Shown: positions 1-7,407, counted from the first letter of the stretch. The stretch is DNA of 15,221 nucleotides from JBKJUK01 sp046590705 (GCA_046590705.1 JBKJUK010000361.1:1-15221), one strand, 5' to 3'. A program made the numbers and translations. The notes: generated by a model not told the origin, from the sequence alone.

Positions 1-26
1 CACAGGCAGGATTGCCTGTGCTCCAC
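1..26 (+). repeat. REP-like palindrome, copy 1 (forward)
   Basis: This is an exact copy of the window's REP-like unit: 8-bp arms CACAGGCA and TGCCTGTG around a GGAT loop, followed by CTCCAC. It sits just beyond the stop codon of the transporter gene. The window starts at its first base, so a partner copy further left cannot be seen. Confidence 0.85.
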
Positions 27-58
27 CAGTTCGGATTGCCCGGCGAAATCCGCACGCG

Positions 59-1567
59 TTACCTGACCAACGGCTGCAGCAGGTCGAACCCCAGGATTCT
101 CGGGATCACGGTGAGGATTAACAGCGTGATGATGAGCGCGCAGGCTACATCGAGCAGGACTCCAGATCTGGCCATGCGCGATGTGCGTACCAGCCCTGTC
201 GAAAAAACAATCGTGTTCGGCGCAGTGGCCACCGGCAGCATGAACCCCGACGAAGCCGCCAGCACTGCCGGGATCATCAGAAAATACGGATGCACTCCAA
301 TCGACACGGCCAGTGCAGCGGTCACAGGCATCATGGCCGTCGCCGTGGCAACGTTCGAGGCAATCTCGGAAAGCAGCGTCACCACAACGCAGATCGCCAG
401 AATGGTAAAAATCGGTTTCCAGTCGGCAACGAATTGAAGTTGCGCGCCCGTCCACTTCGCGAAACCACTCGACTCCATGGAGTCGGCGAGCGCGAACCCT
501 CCGCCGAACAGAATGAGCACGTCCCACGGAACTTTCTGAAAGTCGCTCCAGTCCAGGAGTCTCCGACCTCCGCCCGCGGGAAGAAGAAACGCGACCACCG
601 CCATGGCGATGGCAACCGTGGCGTCGTGAATGGAACGTGGCGTGGGAAACAGATTCGACCAGCCAGGAATCCGCAATGAATCACCCAGTACGATGTCCGC
701 CCGGAAAATCCAGAGCAGAGCGGTTGTCGTGAAGAGCGCAATGGTGATCTTCTCGGCGCGAGAGAGAACCTCTGGCTTCGAGAGTCCGAGCTTCTCGATC
801 GGAATCGACTCTCCTCGTTTCACGCCGGTCATCCTGATCAGCAGCAGCCAGCAGATCGGTAACGCCAGCACCAGGTACATGAGACCGAAGCCCATCCACT
901 GGGCGAACGACACAACCGGGGCGCTGGGGAAGAGCTCTTTCGCGGCACCGAAGAAGATCAGGTTGGTCGGCGTTCCAATCGGCGTGCCGATTCCACCGAG
1001 CGATGCCCCATACGCAACCGCCAGCAGCGTGGCCTCCGCCAGCGCGGAGGTATCCCGTCCCTTCGGCAACGACGCCACCAGAGCCACTGCGATCGGAGTG
1101 AGCATCAGCGCCGTGGCCGTGTTGGAAATCCACATCGAGAGCATGGCTGTGACCAGCAGGACCGCCAGAACGATCCGTTGCGGCTCAGTGCCAACAGCAC
1201 GCAGAACGTTGTACGCGATCCGCCGGTGGAGCCCGCACTTTTCAACCGTCGCGGCTACGAGAAATCCTCCCAGGAAGAGAAAGACCGCGGAGTTCGCATA
1301 GGGGGCAGCCACCTTGTCGGCCGTCTGCACCCCTGCCAGGGGGAACAACACCAGAGGCAGTAAAGCCGTGAGACCCATCGGAAGTGCTTCCAGGAGCCAC
1401 AGCAACGCCATCAGCAGGGCCACGAATGCAGTGAAGCGGATCTGATACGTGAACGATGCAGTCAGTGGCGCCAGCAGAACCAGGAGAGACGATCCGACTG
1501 CGATCGCCGTGCGTACGGCTGAGACGACCCTTCGTTCAGTAAGTTCATCTTCAGCGAGTTCGCTCAC
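59..1567 (-). CDS. SLC13/DASS-family sodium:anion symporter
   Basis: This 502-residue, strongly hydrophobic inner-membrane protein looks like a divalent anion:Na+ symporter for dicarboxylates, sulfate or similar anions. The length fits the SLC13/DASS family. Two family signatures are visible in each inverted-repeat half: SNT at residues 148-150 with GTPTN at 198-202, and SNVATA from residue 404 with APNT at 449-452. In the family these Ser-Asn-Thr-type motifs line the Na+ and carboxylate sites. About a dozen membrane segments can be counted. The start is GTG with no Shine-Dalgarno sequence; a promoter-like TTGACG-N18-CATTCT places transcription almost at the start codon. The 219 bp upstream up to the next gene hold no convincing ORF. 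The substrate cannot be read from sequence; the neighbouring genes do not help, although dicarboxylate would be a common guess. Confidence 0.9.
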   Translation of the reverse strand: MSELAEDELTERRVVSAVRTAIAVGSSLLVLLAPLTASFTYQIRFTAFVALLMALLWLLEALPMGLTALLPLVLFPLAGVQTADKVAAPYANSAVFLFLGGFLVAATVEKCGLHRRIAYNVLRAVGTEPQRIVLAVLLVTAMLSMWISNTATALMLTPIAVALVASLPKGRDTSALAEATLLAVAYGASLGGIGTPIGTPTNLIFFGAAKELFPSAPVVSFAQWMGFGLMYLVLALPICWLLLIRMTGVKRGESIPIEKLGLSKPEVLSRAEKITIALFTTTALLWIFRADIVLGDSLRIPGWSNLFPTPRSIHDATVAIAMAVVAFLLPAGGGRRLLDWSDFQKVPWDVLILFGGGFALADSMESSGFAKWTGAQLQFVADWKPIFTILAICVVVTLLSEIASNVATATAMMPVTAALAVSIGVHPYFLMIPAVLAASSGFMLPVATAPNTIVFSTGLVRTSRMARSGVLLDVACALIITLLILTVIPRILGFDLLQPLVR

Positions 1568-1574
1568 GGCCGCG

Positions 1575-1604
1575 AGAATGCCTCGCTCAATACGCGTTCG
1601 TCAA
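1575..1604 (-). promoter_or_regulatory. Candidate promoter of the SLC13 transporter
   Basis: On the minus strand, TTGACG (1599-1604) is followed after 18 nt by CATTCT (1575-1580). Initiation seven bases past the hexamer would fall at about 1568, one base before the GTG start. The -35 is good and the -10 is poor, so this is tentative. Confidence 0.3.
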
Positions 1605-1786
1605 GGTAGGAGCGCGTCGATCCTCGGGACATCACGATCGATTCAGAGACGCACTCGATGCTGACGATTGATGTCGGGCACGACCACGTCGAGGTGGAAG
1701 AGAGGACGAGCGCCTGACAATTCGATGAAGTATCAGATAGCGCCACTCGTGACTCTGTCCTGAGCGTGAAGTTGCGGCAAGCGCAG

Positions 1787-2002
1787 CTATCGTTCGACTT
1801 CGAAATCGGCCGACGGCATGGCCAGCGGCTCATTGAAAATCAGCACCGTCTCGGCAACCGGGAAAAGCGCCGTGTGCATGCGCTGGTTCACTTCCATCTG
1901 GAGCTCGAAGAAGCCGCCGTCGCTGATGGCCACCAGCAGACCCGCTTTTCCTTTGATCTCGAGTGTCTTGTTGAAGATTGAGACTTTCGAAGGGATTTCC
2001 AT
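1787..2002 (-). CDS. Small protein of unknown function (71 aa)
   Basis: I do not recognise a family. The 71-residue product begins MEIPSKVSIFNKTLEIKG and reads as a compact, soluble, beta-rich protein with alternating hydrophobic residues (LLVAISDGGFFELQM, then TVLIFNEPLAMP). It has no signal peptide, Cys pair or membrane segment. Amino-acid use is balanced, unlike the Ser/Arg-rich shadow frames around it, which is why I call it real. The start is ATG, with no Shine-Dalgarno sequence. A TACTGT hexamer (2012-2017) would start transcription about 3 nt before the ATG. It lies 75 bp downstream of the prolyl isomerase, separated by a hairpin, and 219 bp upstream of the transporter. It might be a small regulator or an accessory domain; both ideas are guesses. 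Confidence 0.6.
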   Translation of the reverse strand: MEIPSKVSIFNKTLEIKGKAGLLVAISDGGFFELQMEVNQRMHTALFPVAETVLIFNEPLAMPSADFEVER

Positions 2003-2017
2003 GTGGCACTAACAGTA

Positions 2018-2057
2018 CGAGCCGGTCGTCCATCCGTCAAGATGAACAACCGGCTCG
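2018..2057 (-). terminator. Candidate hairpin after the prolyl isomerase gene
   Basis: Perfect 9-bp arms (CGAGCCGGT at 2018-2026 and ACCGGCTCG at 2049-2057) flank a 22-nt loop between the prolyl isomerase stop and the next start. There is no U-run on either strand, so it is not a classical intrinsic terminator. It could be a processing or mRNA-stabilising hairpin. Confidence 0.3.
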
Positions 2058-2077
2058 CGAATTGAAAATCTCTGCGA

Positions 2078-3064
2078 TCAGGGCTTCTTTTTCGCTGCGG
2101 GCTTGCCCGACTTTGCTGCGGGCTTCGCTGCAGGGGCGGCCGCAGGCTTCGGTGCATTCGAGGCAGCCGGTGCGGCTGCTTCGGGTGCAGGCGGAAAGTA
2201 CTTCTCGTCGTAGACCGCTGCGGTGGTGCTTTTCATGGCATCCAGTTTCGCCTGCAGCTGGGCCGCACGGAGTTCCTTCTCGATCGAAGGCTGCACGTCG
2301 GCCAGAGCTGTGGTCTTGCGATCCTGAACCTGAATGATGTGGTAGCCGAACTGAGTCTCGACCACCGGGCTCACCTCGCCAATCTTGGCTTCGAAGGCCA
2401 CTTTCTCGAATTCAGGCACCATCTGACCCCGTCCGAAGGACCCGAGGTCTCCCCCGTTCGCGCCGGAACCGGTGTCGTCGGATTCTGCTTTCGCCAGAGC
2501 AGCGAAATCGCCTCCAGCAGCGAGCTTCTTCTGCAGATCGTCAGCCTTCGCTTTAGCCTCTTCCTTGGTCAGCTCTTTCTTTCCCGGCTGTGCAGCCGGA
2601 CTTCCTTTGAAGGCCACCAGAATGTGTCTGGCCTTGGCCTGCTCGAGGGTGCTCTTCTTCGCTTCGTACGCTTTCTGAATTTCTGCGGGATCGAGTTTGA
2701 TGTCTTTCTCGAGCCTGGTGACCTGGGCGTTGGCCAGGGCGTTCATGCGCATCAGTCTGAGCTGCGCCGCGACTTCGGGAGTGCTCTCGAGACCCGCCTT
2801 TTCGGCCTGGACCGAAAGCATTTTCATCCGAAGATAGTCGTCGGCGAATGCTTTACGTCCCGGTCCGGAAGCGTAGGCCTGGTACTGCTCAGGGATGGTT
2901 TTGAGTGCAGCCTCGAACTCGGACTGGCGAACTTCACCGCCGCTGAAACGAATCACAACCGGGTCGTCGGTCGCTGTAGTCGCGGCCGGCTTCGGTGCTT
3001 CCTGCGCCATGACGAGGCTCGCCGTGCTGAGCAGGGCAAATGAACCAATCAAAATCTTTTTCAC
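2078..3064 (-). CDS. Exported parvulin-type peptidyl-prolyl isomerase
   Basis: This PpiC/SurA/PrsA-like foldase catalyses cis-trans isomerisation of prolyl bonds outside the cytoplasm. The 328-residue chain has a Sec signal peptide (KK, a hydrophobic core, then a likely cut after VMA at residue 20). A helical SurA_N-like segment spans about 40-140. The parvulin domain spans about 144-249 and includes ARHILV, GGDLGSFGRGQMVPEFE and TQFGYHIIQV. A helical stretch follows, then a low-complexity tail (291-328) of Ala, Pro and Lys ending KPAAKKKP. The start is GTG at 3064: AAGGAG (3070-3075) lies 5 nt upstream and the signal peptide begins there. The frame stays open another 58 codons upstream, but that part reads through an intergenic repeat and is not credible. 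It lacks the lipobox Cys of PrsA, so it is probably periplasmic and soluble. Confidence 0.9.
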   Translation of the reverse strand: MKKILIGSFALLSTASLVMAQEAPKPAATTATDDPVVIRFSGGEVRQSEFEAALKTIPEQYQAYASGPGRKAFADDYLRMKMLSVQAEKAGLESTPEVAAQLRLMRMNALANAQVTRLEKDIKLDPAEIQKAYEAKKSTLEQAKARHILVAFKGSPAAQPGKKELTKEEAKAKADDLQKKLAAGGDFAALAKAESDDTGSGANGGDLGSFGRGQMVPEFEKVAFEAKIGEVSPVVETQFGYHIIQVQDRKTTALADVQPSIEKELRAAQLQAKLDAMKSTTAAVYDEKYFPPAPEAAAPAASNAPKPAAAPAAKPAAKSGKPAAKKKP

Positions 3065-3069
3065 AGAAT

Positions 3070-3075
3070 CTCCTT
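3070..3075 (-). promoter_or_regulatory. Ribosome binding site fixing the prolyl isomerase start
   Basis: AAGGAG lies 5 nt before the GTG at 3064. It decides the start against the 58-codon upstream extension of the open frame. Confidence 0.8.
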
Positions 3076-3139
3076 GCGTGTAGTAACAATTCCGAAACCC
3101 GACGAGCGCAGATCGGATTCCCGGCCGCATCGGCCTTTC

Positions 3140-3224
3140 TGTAGGGGTGCTCTGCGGGCGCCCGCTCTCTGGGGTTCGCCAACGAAAGCTCCAAAGGAGC
3201 GGGTGCCCCCAGGGCGCCCCTACA
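3140..3224. repeat. 85-bp intergenic inverted repeat (GTAGGGG type)
   Basis: Arms at 3140-3167 and 3197-3224 match as inverted repeats at 24 of 28 positions; each outer end is TGTAGGGG or its complement CCCCTACA. The 29-bp centre has no gene. The element fills much of the 202-bp gap between the prolyl isomerase promoter region and the aminotransferase stop. Similar GTAGGGGC-ended, GC-rich repeats are scattered in many bacterial genomes. The sequence shows the arms; membership of a dispersed family is inference. Confidence 0.75.
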
Positions 3225-3266
3225 AGTGGCGTCCTCAATGTGGTTATAGAGAGTTCAATCAGGACT

Positions 3267-4472
3267 TCAACTGAGCTTTGCCAGCGCCGCAGTCATCCTG
3301 CGGACACCTTCATGAAGCCGGTCCATGGAAGTGGCGTAGCTGATCCGGATATGGAGGTCTTCGCCGAACGCGAATCCAGGGACAACCGCGACTCTGGCCT
3401 CATCGAGCAGGAACTGAGACAGCGATGTGGAATCGTGAATCTCTCCCCTGCCGTAGTAGCTGGACACATCAGGAAAGGCGTAGAAGGCCCCGTCCGGCGG
3501 AGGGCAGACGAATCCCGGGATGGAGTTGAGCGCCGGAATCAACCAATCACGGCGCGCGGCGTAGGCCTCGAACATTTTCGCCACCGCAGCACCCGTCGAT
3601 TTGAAGGCCTCCACCGCAGCCGCCTGCGAGATCGACGACGGATTCGACGTCGAGTGACTTTGAATCTTGCCGACTGCGGCAATGATCTTCTGGTCGGCTA
3701 CTGCGTATCCGAGTCTCCAGCCTGTCATGGCGAAGGTCTTGGACATGCTGTTGACGATGATCACAGTCTCCGGGTAGCGATCGAACCACTCCATTGCCGA
3801 GTTGTGTCGACGATCGCCGTACACGAAAAGCTCGTAGGTCTCGTCGAAAATGAGAAAGAGTCCGCGTTCCGCACAGAGCTCCACGATCGCGCCGAGCTGA
3901 TCTCTCTCGATCACGGCCCCGGTCGGGTTGCATGGCGAATTCAAAATGATTCCGCGGGTCTTGTCTGTGACTACCTTTCGAATCGACTCGAATCTGGCCC
4001 GGAAGTTCTCCGCAGGCTCCGTGCGCGCAAACACCGGAACGCCGCCGGCGAATGAAACCTGATCGGGGAAGCTCACCCAATACGGCGATGGAATCACGAC
4101 CTCATCACCCTCGGAAACCAGCGCCAGAATGAGATTGAAAAGTTCCTGCTTGCCACCCGTTCCGGCGATGATGTTGTTCGCGGTGAGAGTGGTGCCGTAC
4201 TTGTCGTTGTAGCGGCTGGCAATCGAATCTCTGAGCTCGAGCGTTCCGAGAGAATTCGTGTAGCGGGTGCGCCCGTCATCGATGGCTTTCTTCGCGGCGA
4301 AGCAGATCGTCTCAGGCGTCTTGAAATCGGGCTCGCCAGGACCGAAGTCGACCACATCGACGCCCTGCGAGATCAACTCCATGGCCTTGTTCATCACCAG
4401 CAGTGTGGGTGAGACCTCGATCTGCAGAACGCGCGGTGAGAAGCGGATGGTTGATCTGGTTTCGATGGACAA
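3267..4472 (-). CDS. aspC: Class I PLP-dependent aminotransferase (aspartate-type)
   Basis: This cytoplasmic aminotransferase has 401 residues, the usual length for fold-type I, subgroup Ib (Thermus/Bacillus-like aspartate aminotransferase). It probably interconverts aspartate and oxaloacetate with 2-oxoglutarate/glutamate. Visible landmarks are GPGEPDF (44-50), the RYTNSLGTLELR segment (70-81), GTGGKQELF (104-112), NSPCNPTG with Asn182, FDETY with Asp210 and Tyr213, SMSKTFAMTGWRLGY with the Schiff-base Lys245, and HIRISYA with the carboxylate-binding Arg376. The start is TTG, chosen because GGAG (4478-4481) lies 5 nt upstream and there is no nearby in-frame ATG. The gene is transcribed divergently from the trmH-like gene across a 415-bp spacer. 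A related substrate range (aromatic amino acids, prephenate) is possible, since this subgroup is often promiscuous. Confidence 0.92.
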   Translation of the reverse strand: MSIETRSTIRFSPRVLQIEVSPTLLVMNKAMELISQGVDVVDFGPGEPDFKTPETICFAAKKAIDDGRTRYTNSLGTLELRDSIASRYNDKYGTTLTANNIIAGTGGKQELFNLILALVSEGDEVVIPSPYWVSFPDQVSFAGGVPVFARTEPAENFRARFESIRKVVTDKTRGIILNSPCNPTGAVIERDQLGAIVELCAERGLFLIFDETYELFVYGDRRHNSAMEWFDRYPETVIIVNSMSKTFAMTGWRLGYAVADQKIIAAVGKIQSHSTSNPSSISQAAAVEAFKSTGAAVAKMFEAYAARRDWLIPALNSIPGFVCPPPDGAFYAFPDVSSYYGRGEIHDSTSLSQFLLDEARVAVVPGFAFGEDLHIRISYATSMDRLHEGVRRMTAALAKLS

Positions 4473-4482
4473 GAAAACTCCG

Positions 4483-4500
4483 TTCGCCGCGAGCGGCGAA
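4483..4500 (-). promoter_or_regulatory. Perfect palindrome in the aminotransferase leader
   Basis: Arms TTCGCCGC and GCGGCGAA (8 bp, 2-nt centre GA) begin one base upstream of the GGAG ribosome binding site of the aminotransferase. This could be a leader hairpin controlling ribosome access or a repressor operator. The symmetry is seen directly; the role is inferred. Confidence 0.45.
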
Positions 4501-4645
4501 TCACTCTACGAAAATCCTGCCGGCACAGGTGCTGCGCCGTAAAGAATAGTCGCATCGTGATGAGCTTGCATCACTTATTCCGCATCGCGCAAGGCCGCCC
4601 GATCGCTGGACTTCGGCCCAGCGCTCGAACTCATATCCGGGACGA

Positions 4646-4682
4646 GTGGAGCACAGGCAATCCTGCGCAATCCTGCCTGTGG
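4646..4682 (-). repeat. REP-like palindrome, copy 2 (reverse, internally duplicated)
   Basis: This is a REP-like unit in reverse orientation (GTGGAG first) in which the ten bases GCAATCCTGC are repeated in tandem, making it 37 bp instead of about 27. It faces copy 3 across a 120-bp spacer. Confidence 0.75.
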
Positions 4683-4763
4683 TGCGGTGAAGTAAGTCCC
4701 CGGGTCGTTGTGATGTTTCGCAGGTTTTCGGGAAGGTCGCTTCAAGGGTTACATGACGGTTTA

Positions 4764-4785
4764 CGCAGAACGAAATCGTTCTGCG
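4764..4785. repeat. Perfect 10-bp-arm palindrome between REP copies
   Basis: Arms CGCAGAACGA and TCGTTCTGCG flank an AA centre. It lies between the two opposed REP-like units, upstream of the methyltransferase gene. No T-run follows on either strand, so it is not an obvious terminator. Confidence 0.6.
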
Positions 4786-4802
4786 AAGTCAGTGCGTCGC
4801 CC

Positions 4803-4828
4803 CACAGGCAGGATTGCATGTGCTCCAC
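4803..4828 (+). repeat. REP-like palindrome, copy 3 (forward)
   Basis: This 26-bp unit differs by one base from the consensus: CATGTG replaces CCTGTG in the right arm, breaking one stem pair. It pairs in inverted orientation with the copy at 4646. Confidence 0.75.
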
Positions 4829-4887
4829 AACCAAAGCTCGACCACGTCTGGTTGCGAATGCGCAGTACGGCTACACTTCGCCTAACA

Positions 4888-5631
4888 ATGAAAGAAGAGA
4901 TCCTGAGAAGCCGGCAGAACCCCGCCGTTCAACGAGTGCGCAGGGCCATGCGCTCGCACGCGGATGAATTCGTGCTGGAAGGAATCAAGCAGATCGGCGA
5001 TGCCATTCGCGCCGGCGCGTCACCGCTCATGCTGCTCGTATCTGAGGCTGACCGGGATCAGTTCACGGACCTGCCGGAAAGAATTCTGGTCGCGCGCGGA
5101 TTGATCGACTACATCGCAGACACTCGATCCTCGCAAGGAGCCGTCGCCCTATTCGCACGGCCTCAGATCTCACTTCCGGCACTGCTGCAACGTCCGGGCG
5201 TGGTGGTGGTGCTCGACAACATTCAGGATCCAGGAAACGTCGGAACCATCGTCAGACTCGCAGCAGCATTCGAAGCCGCAGGCGTGGTCTATCTCGACAA
5301 CTCGGCGGATCCATACGGACCGAAGGCGGCTCGGGCAGCGGCAGGCGCCGTGGTCACCACGCCTGTCTGTCACAGTTCCTCCGCCGATTTTCTCACTGAA
5401 GCTTCCGCTCGAGCTCTTCCGCTCTTCGCCGCCGAAGGTGGCGCATCCGAGTTCGAACTTCCCCAAGGACGCTGCGCGCTGATCCTCGGGAATGAAGGCC
5501 GGGGAATCTCGAGCCTCTTCGCGGATCACACGCGCTCGATCGCTGTACCAATTTCGTCGAACGTGGAATCGCTGAACGTCGCAGCGGCTGCAGCGATCCT
5601 ACTCAATGGGCACTTCACGAGATCTCGCTGA
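4888..5631 (+). CDS. TrmH/SpoU-family RNA 2'-O-methyltransferase
   Basis: This 247-residue SPOUT-class enzyme transfers methyl from S-adenosylmethionine to a ribose 2'-OH of rRNA or tRNA. An N-terminal substrate-binding domain (about 1-95, with NPAVQRVRR and EFVLEGIKQIGDAI) precedes the trefoil-knot SpoU domain. All three SpoU motifs are visible: NIQDPGNVGTIVRLA, ALILGNEGRGIS and VPISSNVESLNVAAAAAILL. The domain order resembles RlmB and TsnR-type enzymes, so a 23S rRNA guanosine or adenosine is a plausible target, but the site cannot be assigned. The ATG at 4888 is chosen because the domain begins there; the frame extends upstream only through a REP-like repeat. There is no Shine-Dalgarno sequence; TACACT (4872-4877) would give a leader of about 4 nt. 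rsmI follows after 12 bp, suggesting one RNA-modification operon. Confidence 0.9.
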   Translation: MKEEILRSRQNPAVQRVRRAMRSHADEFVLEGIKQIGDAIRAGASPLMLLVSEADRDQFTDLPERILVARGLIDYIADTRSSQGAVALFARPQISLPALLQRPGVVVVLDNIQDPGNVGTIVRLAAAFEAAGVVYLDNSADPYGPKAARAAAGAVVTTPVCHSSSADFLTEASARALPLFAAEGGASEFELPQGRCALILGNEGRGISSLFADHTRSIAVPISSNVESLNVAAAAAILLNGHFTRSR

Positions 5632-5643
5632 TACCATCGTCGA

Positions 5644-6483
5644 ATGACCAGTCGCGGGAAACTGTTGTTGATCGGCACACCGATCGGCAATCTCGGAGAT
5701 CTGACGCCGCGAGCCATCGAGGCCCTGCGCTCATGCGATCTGCTCCTGTGCGAAGACACGCGCCATACCGGCAAACTCCTCACACATTTCGGGATCAGTA
5801 TCCGGACCGAGAGTTTTCATGAACACAACGAAAGCGAGAAAGTGGCGCGGGTACTGGCGCTCATCGAGGAAGGAAAAATCGTTGGACTGGCGAGTGACGC
5901 AGGCATGCCCCTGCTGTCTGACCCTGGATTCCCGCTGCTGCAGGCACTGAGATCGCGCGATATCACGGTGGAGCCACTCCCCGGTCCCTTCGCTGGCGCA
6001 GTGGCGCTGGCGGCCAGCGGCTTGCCACCAATCCCTTTCGCTTTCTTCGGCTTCACTCCACATCGGGAAGCCGAGCGCCTCGACTTCTACCGGCGCATCC
6101 TCGAGCAGCGAATGACCACCGTGGTCTACGAGTCTCCCTACCGGCTGCTCGATTCTCTCCGGGACGCGCTGGCGGTGCTGGGCGACGTGCAGATGACTCT
6201 GGCCAGAGAGATGACGAAGCTGCACGAGACTTTCACGCATGGTTCGATCAGCGATGTGCTGGCTGCGATCAGTGGCGAGCCGGTGCGCGGCGAGGTCACG
6301 CTGGTGTTTGCAGCCACCACCATCGCAATCAGCGCCGTGGATGCCGCGACGCTGCGGGCCGAGTTCAACAGGCTGCGCGACAACGGAATGCGCCGGGCCG
6401 ATGCCGTGAAGACGCTGGCGGAGAAGCATGGACTTCGGAAGCCCGATCTTTATCGCCAGTTGCTCGACGAACCCGAAGAGTGA
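5644..6483 (+). CDS. rsmI: 16S rRNA (cytidine1402-2'-O)-methyltransferase RsmI
   Basis: RsmI 2'-O-methylates C1402 in the decoding centre of 16S rRNA, using S-adenosylmethionine. The 279 residues match the family length. Tetrapyrrole-methylase-fold signatures are clear: GTPIGNLGDLTPRA (11-24), CEDTRHTGKLL (36-46), ASDAGMPLLSDPG (83-95), LPGPFA, ESPYRL and AREMTKLHE. Met replaces the more usual Thr in the SDAG(T)P loop, a tolerable variation. The C-terminal helical part (NRLRDNGMRRADAVKTLAEKHGLRKPDLYR) is typical. The ATG is 12 bp after the upstream methyltransferase stop, with no Shine-Dalgarno sequence in the gap. The two are probably co-transcribed; TACCAT (5632-5637) could also give a leaderless transcript. 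Confidence 0.95.
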   Translation: MTSRGKLLLIGTPIGNLGDLTPRAIEALRSCDLLLCEDTRHTGKLLTHFGISIRTESFHEHNESEKVARVLALIEEGKIVGLASDAGMPLLSDPGFPLLQALRSRDITVEPLPGPFAGAVALAASGLPPIPFAFFGFTPHREAERLDFYRRILEQRMTTVVYESPYRLLDSLRDALAVLGDVQMTLAREMTKLHETFTHGSISDVLAAISGEPVRGEVTLVFAATTIAISAVDAATLRAEFNRLRDNGMRRADAVKTLAEKHGLRKPDLYRQLLDEPEE

Positions 6484-6566
6484 ATCTCATCGGCCCTGAG
6501 CTCGGGAGAAATATTCATCCCGACGGTCTGTTCGGGGAGAGCAGCAGCGCCTATCCGGAGAACTGC

Positions 6567-6653
<87 letters not shown>

Positions 6654-6668
6654 GTCTGCAGCCGGGCG

Positions 6669-6697
6669 ATTCTAGGAAGCGCCCCTTCGAATGTCAA
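6669..6697 (-). promoter_or_regulatory. Strong sigma-70 promoter of tRNA-Leu
   Basis: On the minus strand TTGACA (6692-6697) is separated by exactly 17 nt from TAGAAT (6669-6674): a perfect -35 and a 5/6 -10. Initiation near 6662 would leave a leader of about 9 nt before the mature tRNA 5' end. This is the best promoter in the window and shows the host uses standard housekeeping sigma-factor signals. Confidence 0.85.
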
Positions 6698-6770
6698 TGA
6701 ACCACTCTAAATTCCCCGTTCCTTTCTTCTCTTGATCGAACAAACAGACTATCCTTCGCGCCGGAGCCGA

Positions 6771-7406
6771 ATGGATCAGGAAGTCCCTATGTCGCGACCG
6801 CAACCGGATCATGCTGGTCCGACTCACTCCCCGACTGAGTTCGATGGAGAACATGAGCTGTCATCCGAGATCGTGAATCTTCCGAACTCGCTCACTCTCC
6901 TTCGAATCTTTCTCGTCCCTTTTCTGGTGGTGGTTCTGCTCACCAAGTTCGAGGGAAAGGAATACGTCGGCCTCACGATCTTCCTGGTCGCGGCATTCAC
7001 CGATTTCTTTGATGGATTCCTGGCCCGGAAATTCAAGAAAGTCACCCGCGTCGGCATGCTGCTGGATCCGGTCGCAGATAAACTGCTCATGTCCGCAGCG
7101 TTCATCTCACTCGTCGAGATCGGGCTGGCACCGGCCTGGATGATCGTCATCATCATCGGACGGGAATTCGCGGTCTCAGGCCTTCGCTCCATCGCCGCGC
7201 AGCAGGGAGTGACGATCGCCGCATCGCCACTCGGCAAAGTGAAGATGATCACCCAGGTGGTCGCCATCGCCATACTCATCCTCGGACACGAGCTCGGCGA
7301 ATTCATCCTGCTCGGGAAGTACGCTCTCTGGGTCGTCGTACTCTTCGCCCTGGTCTCGGCGATCGACTACTTTTTGAAGTTCTCCCACGCCTTCCTCCGC
7401 CGCTGA
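6771..7406 (+). CDS. pgsA: CDP-diacylglycerol-glycerol-3-phosphate 3-phosphatidyltransferase
   Basis: PgsA makes phosphatidylglycerol phosphate from CDP-diacylglycerol and glycerol 3-phosphate, the committed step to phosphatidylglycerol and cardiolipin. It is an inner-membrane protein with several hydrophobic segments. The CDP-alcohol phosphatidyltransferase signature D-x2-DG-x2-AR-x8-G-x3-D-x3-D is complete in DFFDGFLAR through GMLLDPVADK. LPNSLTLLRIFLVP, IGREFAVSGLR and GKVKMITQ also match PgsA. A 30-plus-residue polar N-terminal extension (Pro, His and Asp-rich) precedes the first helix, longer than usual. Two starts are possible: ATG 6771 with GGAG 4 nt upstream (211 aa, used here), or ATG 6789 with AGGAAG 5 nt upstream (205 aa). 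The gene ends one base before a degenerate REP-like unit. Confidence 0.93.
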   Translation: MDQEVPMSRPQPDHAGPTHSPTEFDGEHELSSEIVNLPNSLTLLRIFLVPFLVVVLLTKFEGKEYVGLTIFLVAAFTDFFDGFLARKFKKVTRVGMLLDPVADKLLMSAAFISLVEIGLAPAWMIVIIIGREFAVSGLRSIAAQQGVTIAASPLGKVKMITQVVAIAILILGHELGEFILLGKYALWVVVLFALVSAIDYFLKFSHAFLRR

Positions 7407-7407
7407 G

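Larger units (their letters stand above)
4473..4887. other. Divergent 415-bp spacer, no gene
   Basis: This stretch separates the divergent aminotransferase and methyltransferase genes and holds no believable coding sequence. It carries a perfect palindrome next to the aminotransferase ribosome binding site (4483-4500), an operator-like inverted repeat GTGATG-N6-CATCAC (4557-4574), two REP-like units in opposite orientation (4646-4682, 4803-4828) and another perfect palindrome between them (4764-4785). No near-consensus sigma-70 promoter was found for the aminotransferase; TATTCT at about 4543-4548 on the minus strand is a weak -10 candidate. Confidence 0.6.

Noticed and set aside
1564..1833. 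89-aa minus-strand ORF between transporter and 71-aa gene
   Set aside because: Ser/Arg/Cys-rich composition, overlaps both neighbours out of frame, and shows no domain or ribosome binding site.
3065..3238. 58-codon N-terminal extension of the prolyl isomerase
   Set aside because: It would hide the signal peptide and the AAGGAG site, and runs through an intergenic repeat.
3147..4055. 302-aa plus-strand ORF
   Set aside because: It is antisense to the aminotransferase and begins in the GTAGGGG repeat. Arg/His-rich composition is typical of a shadow frame.
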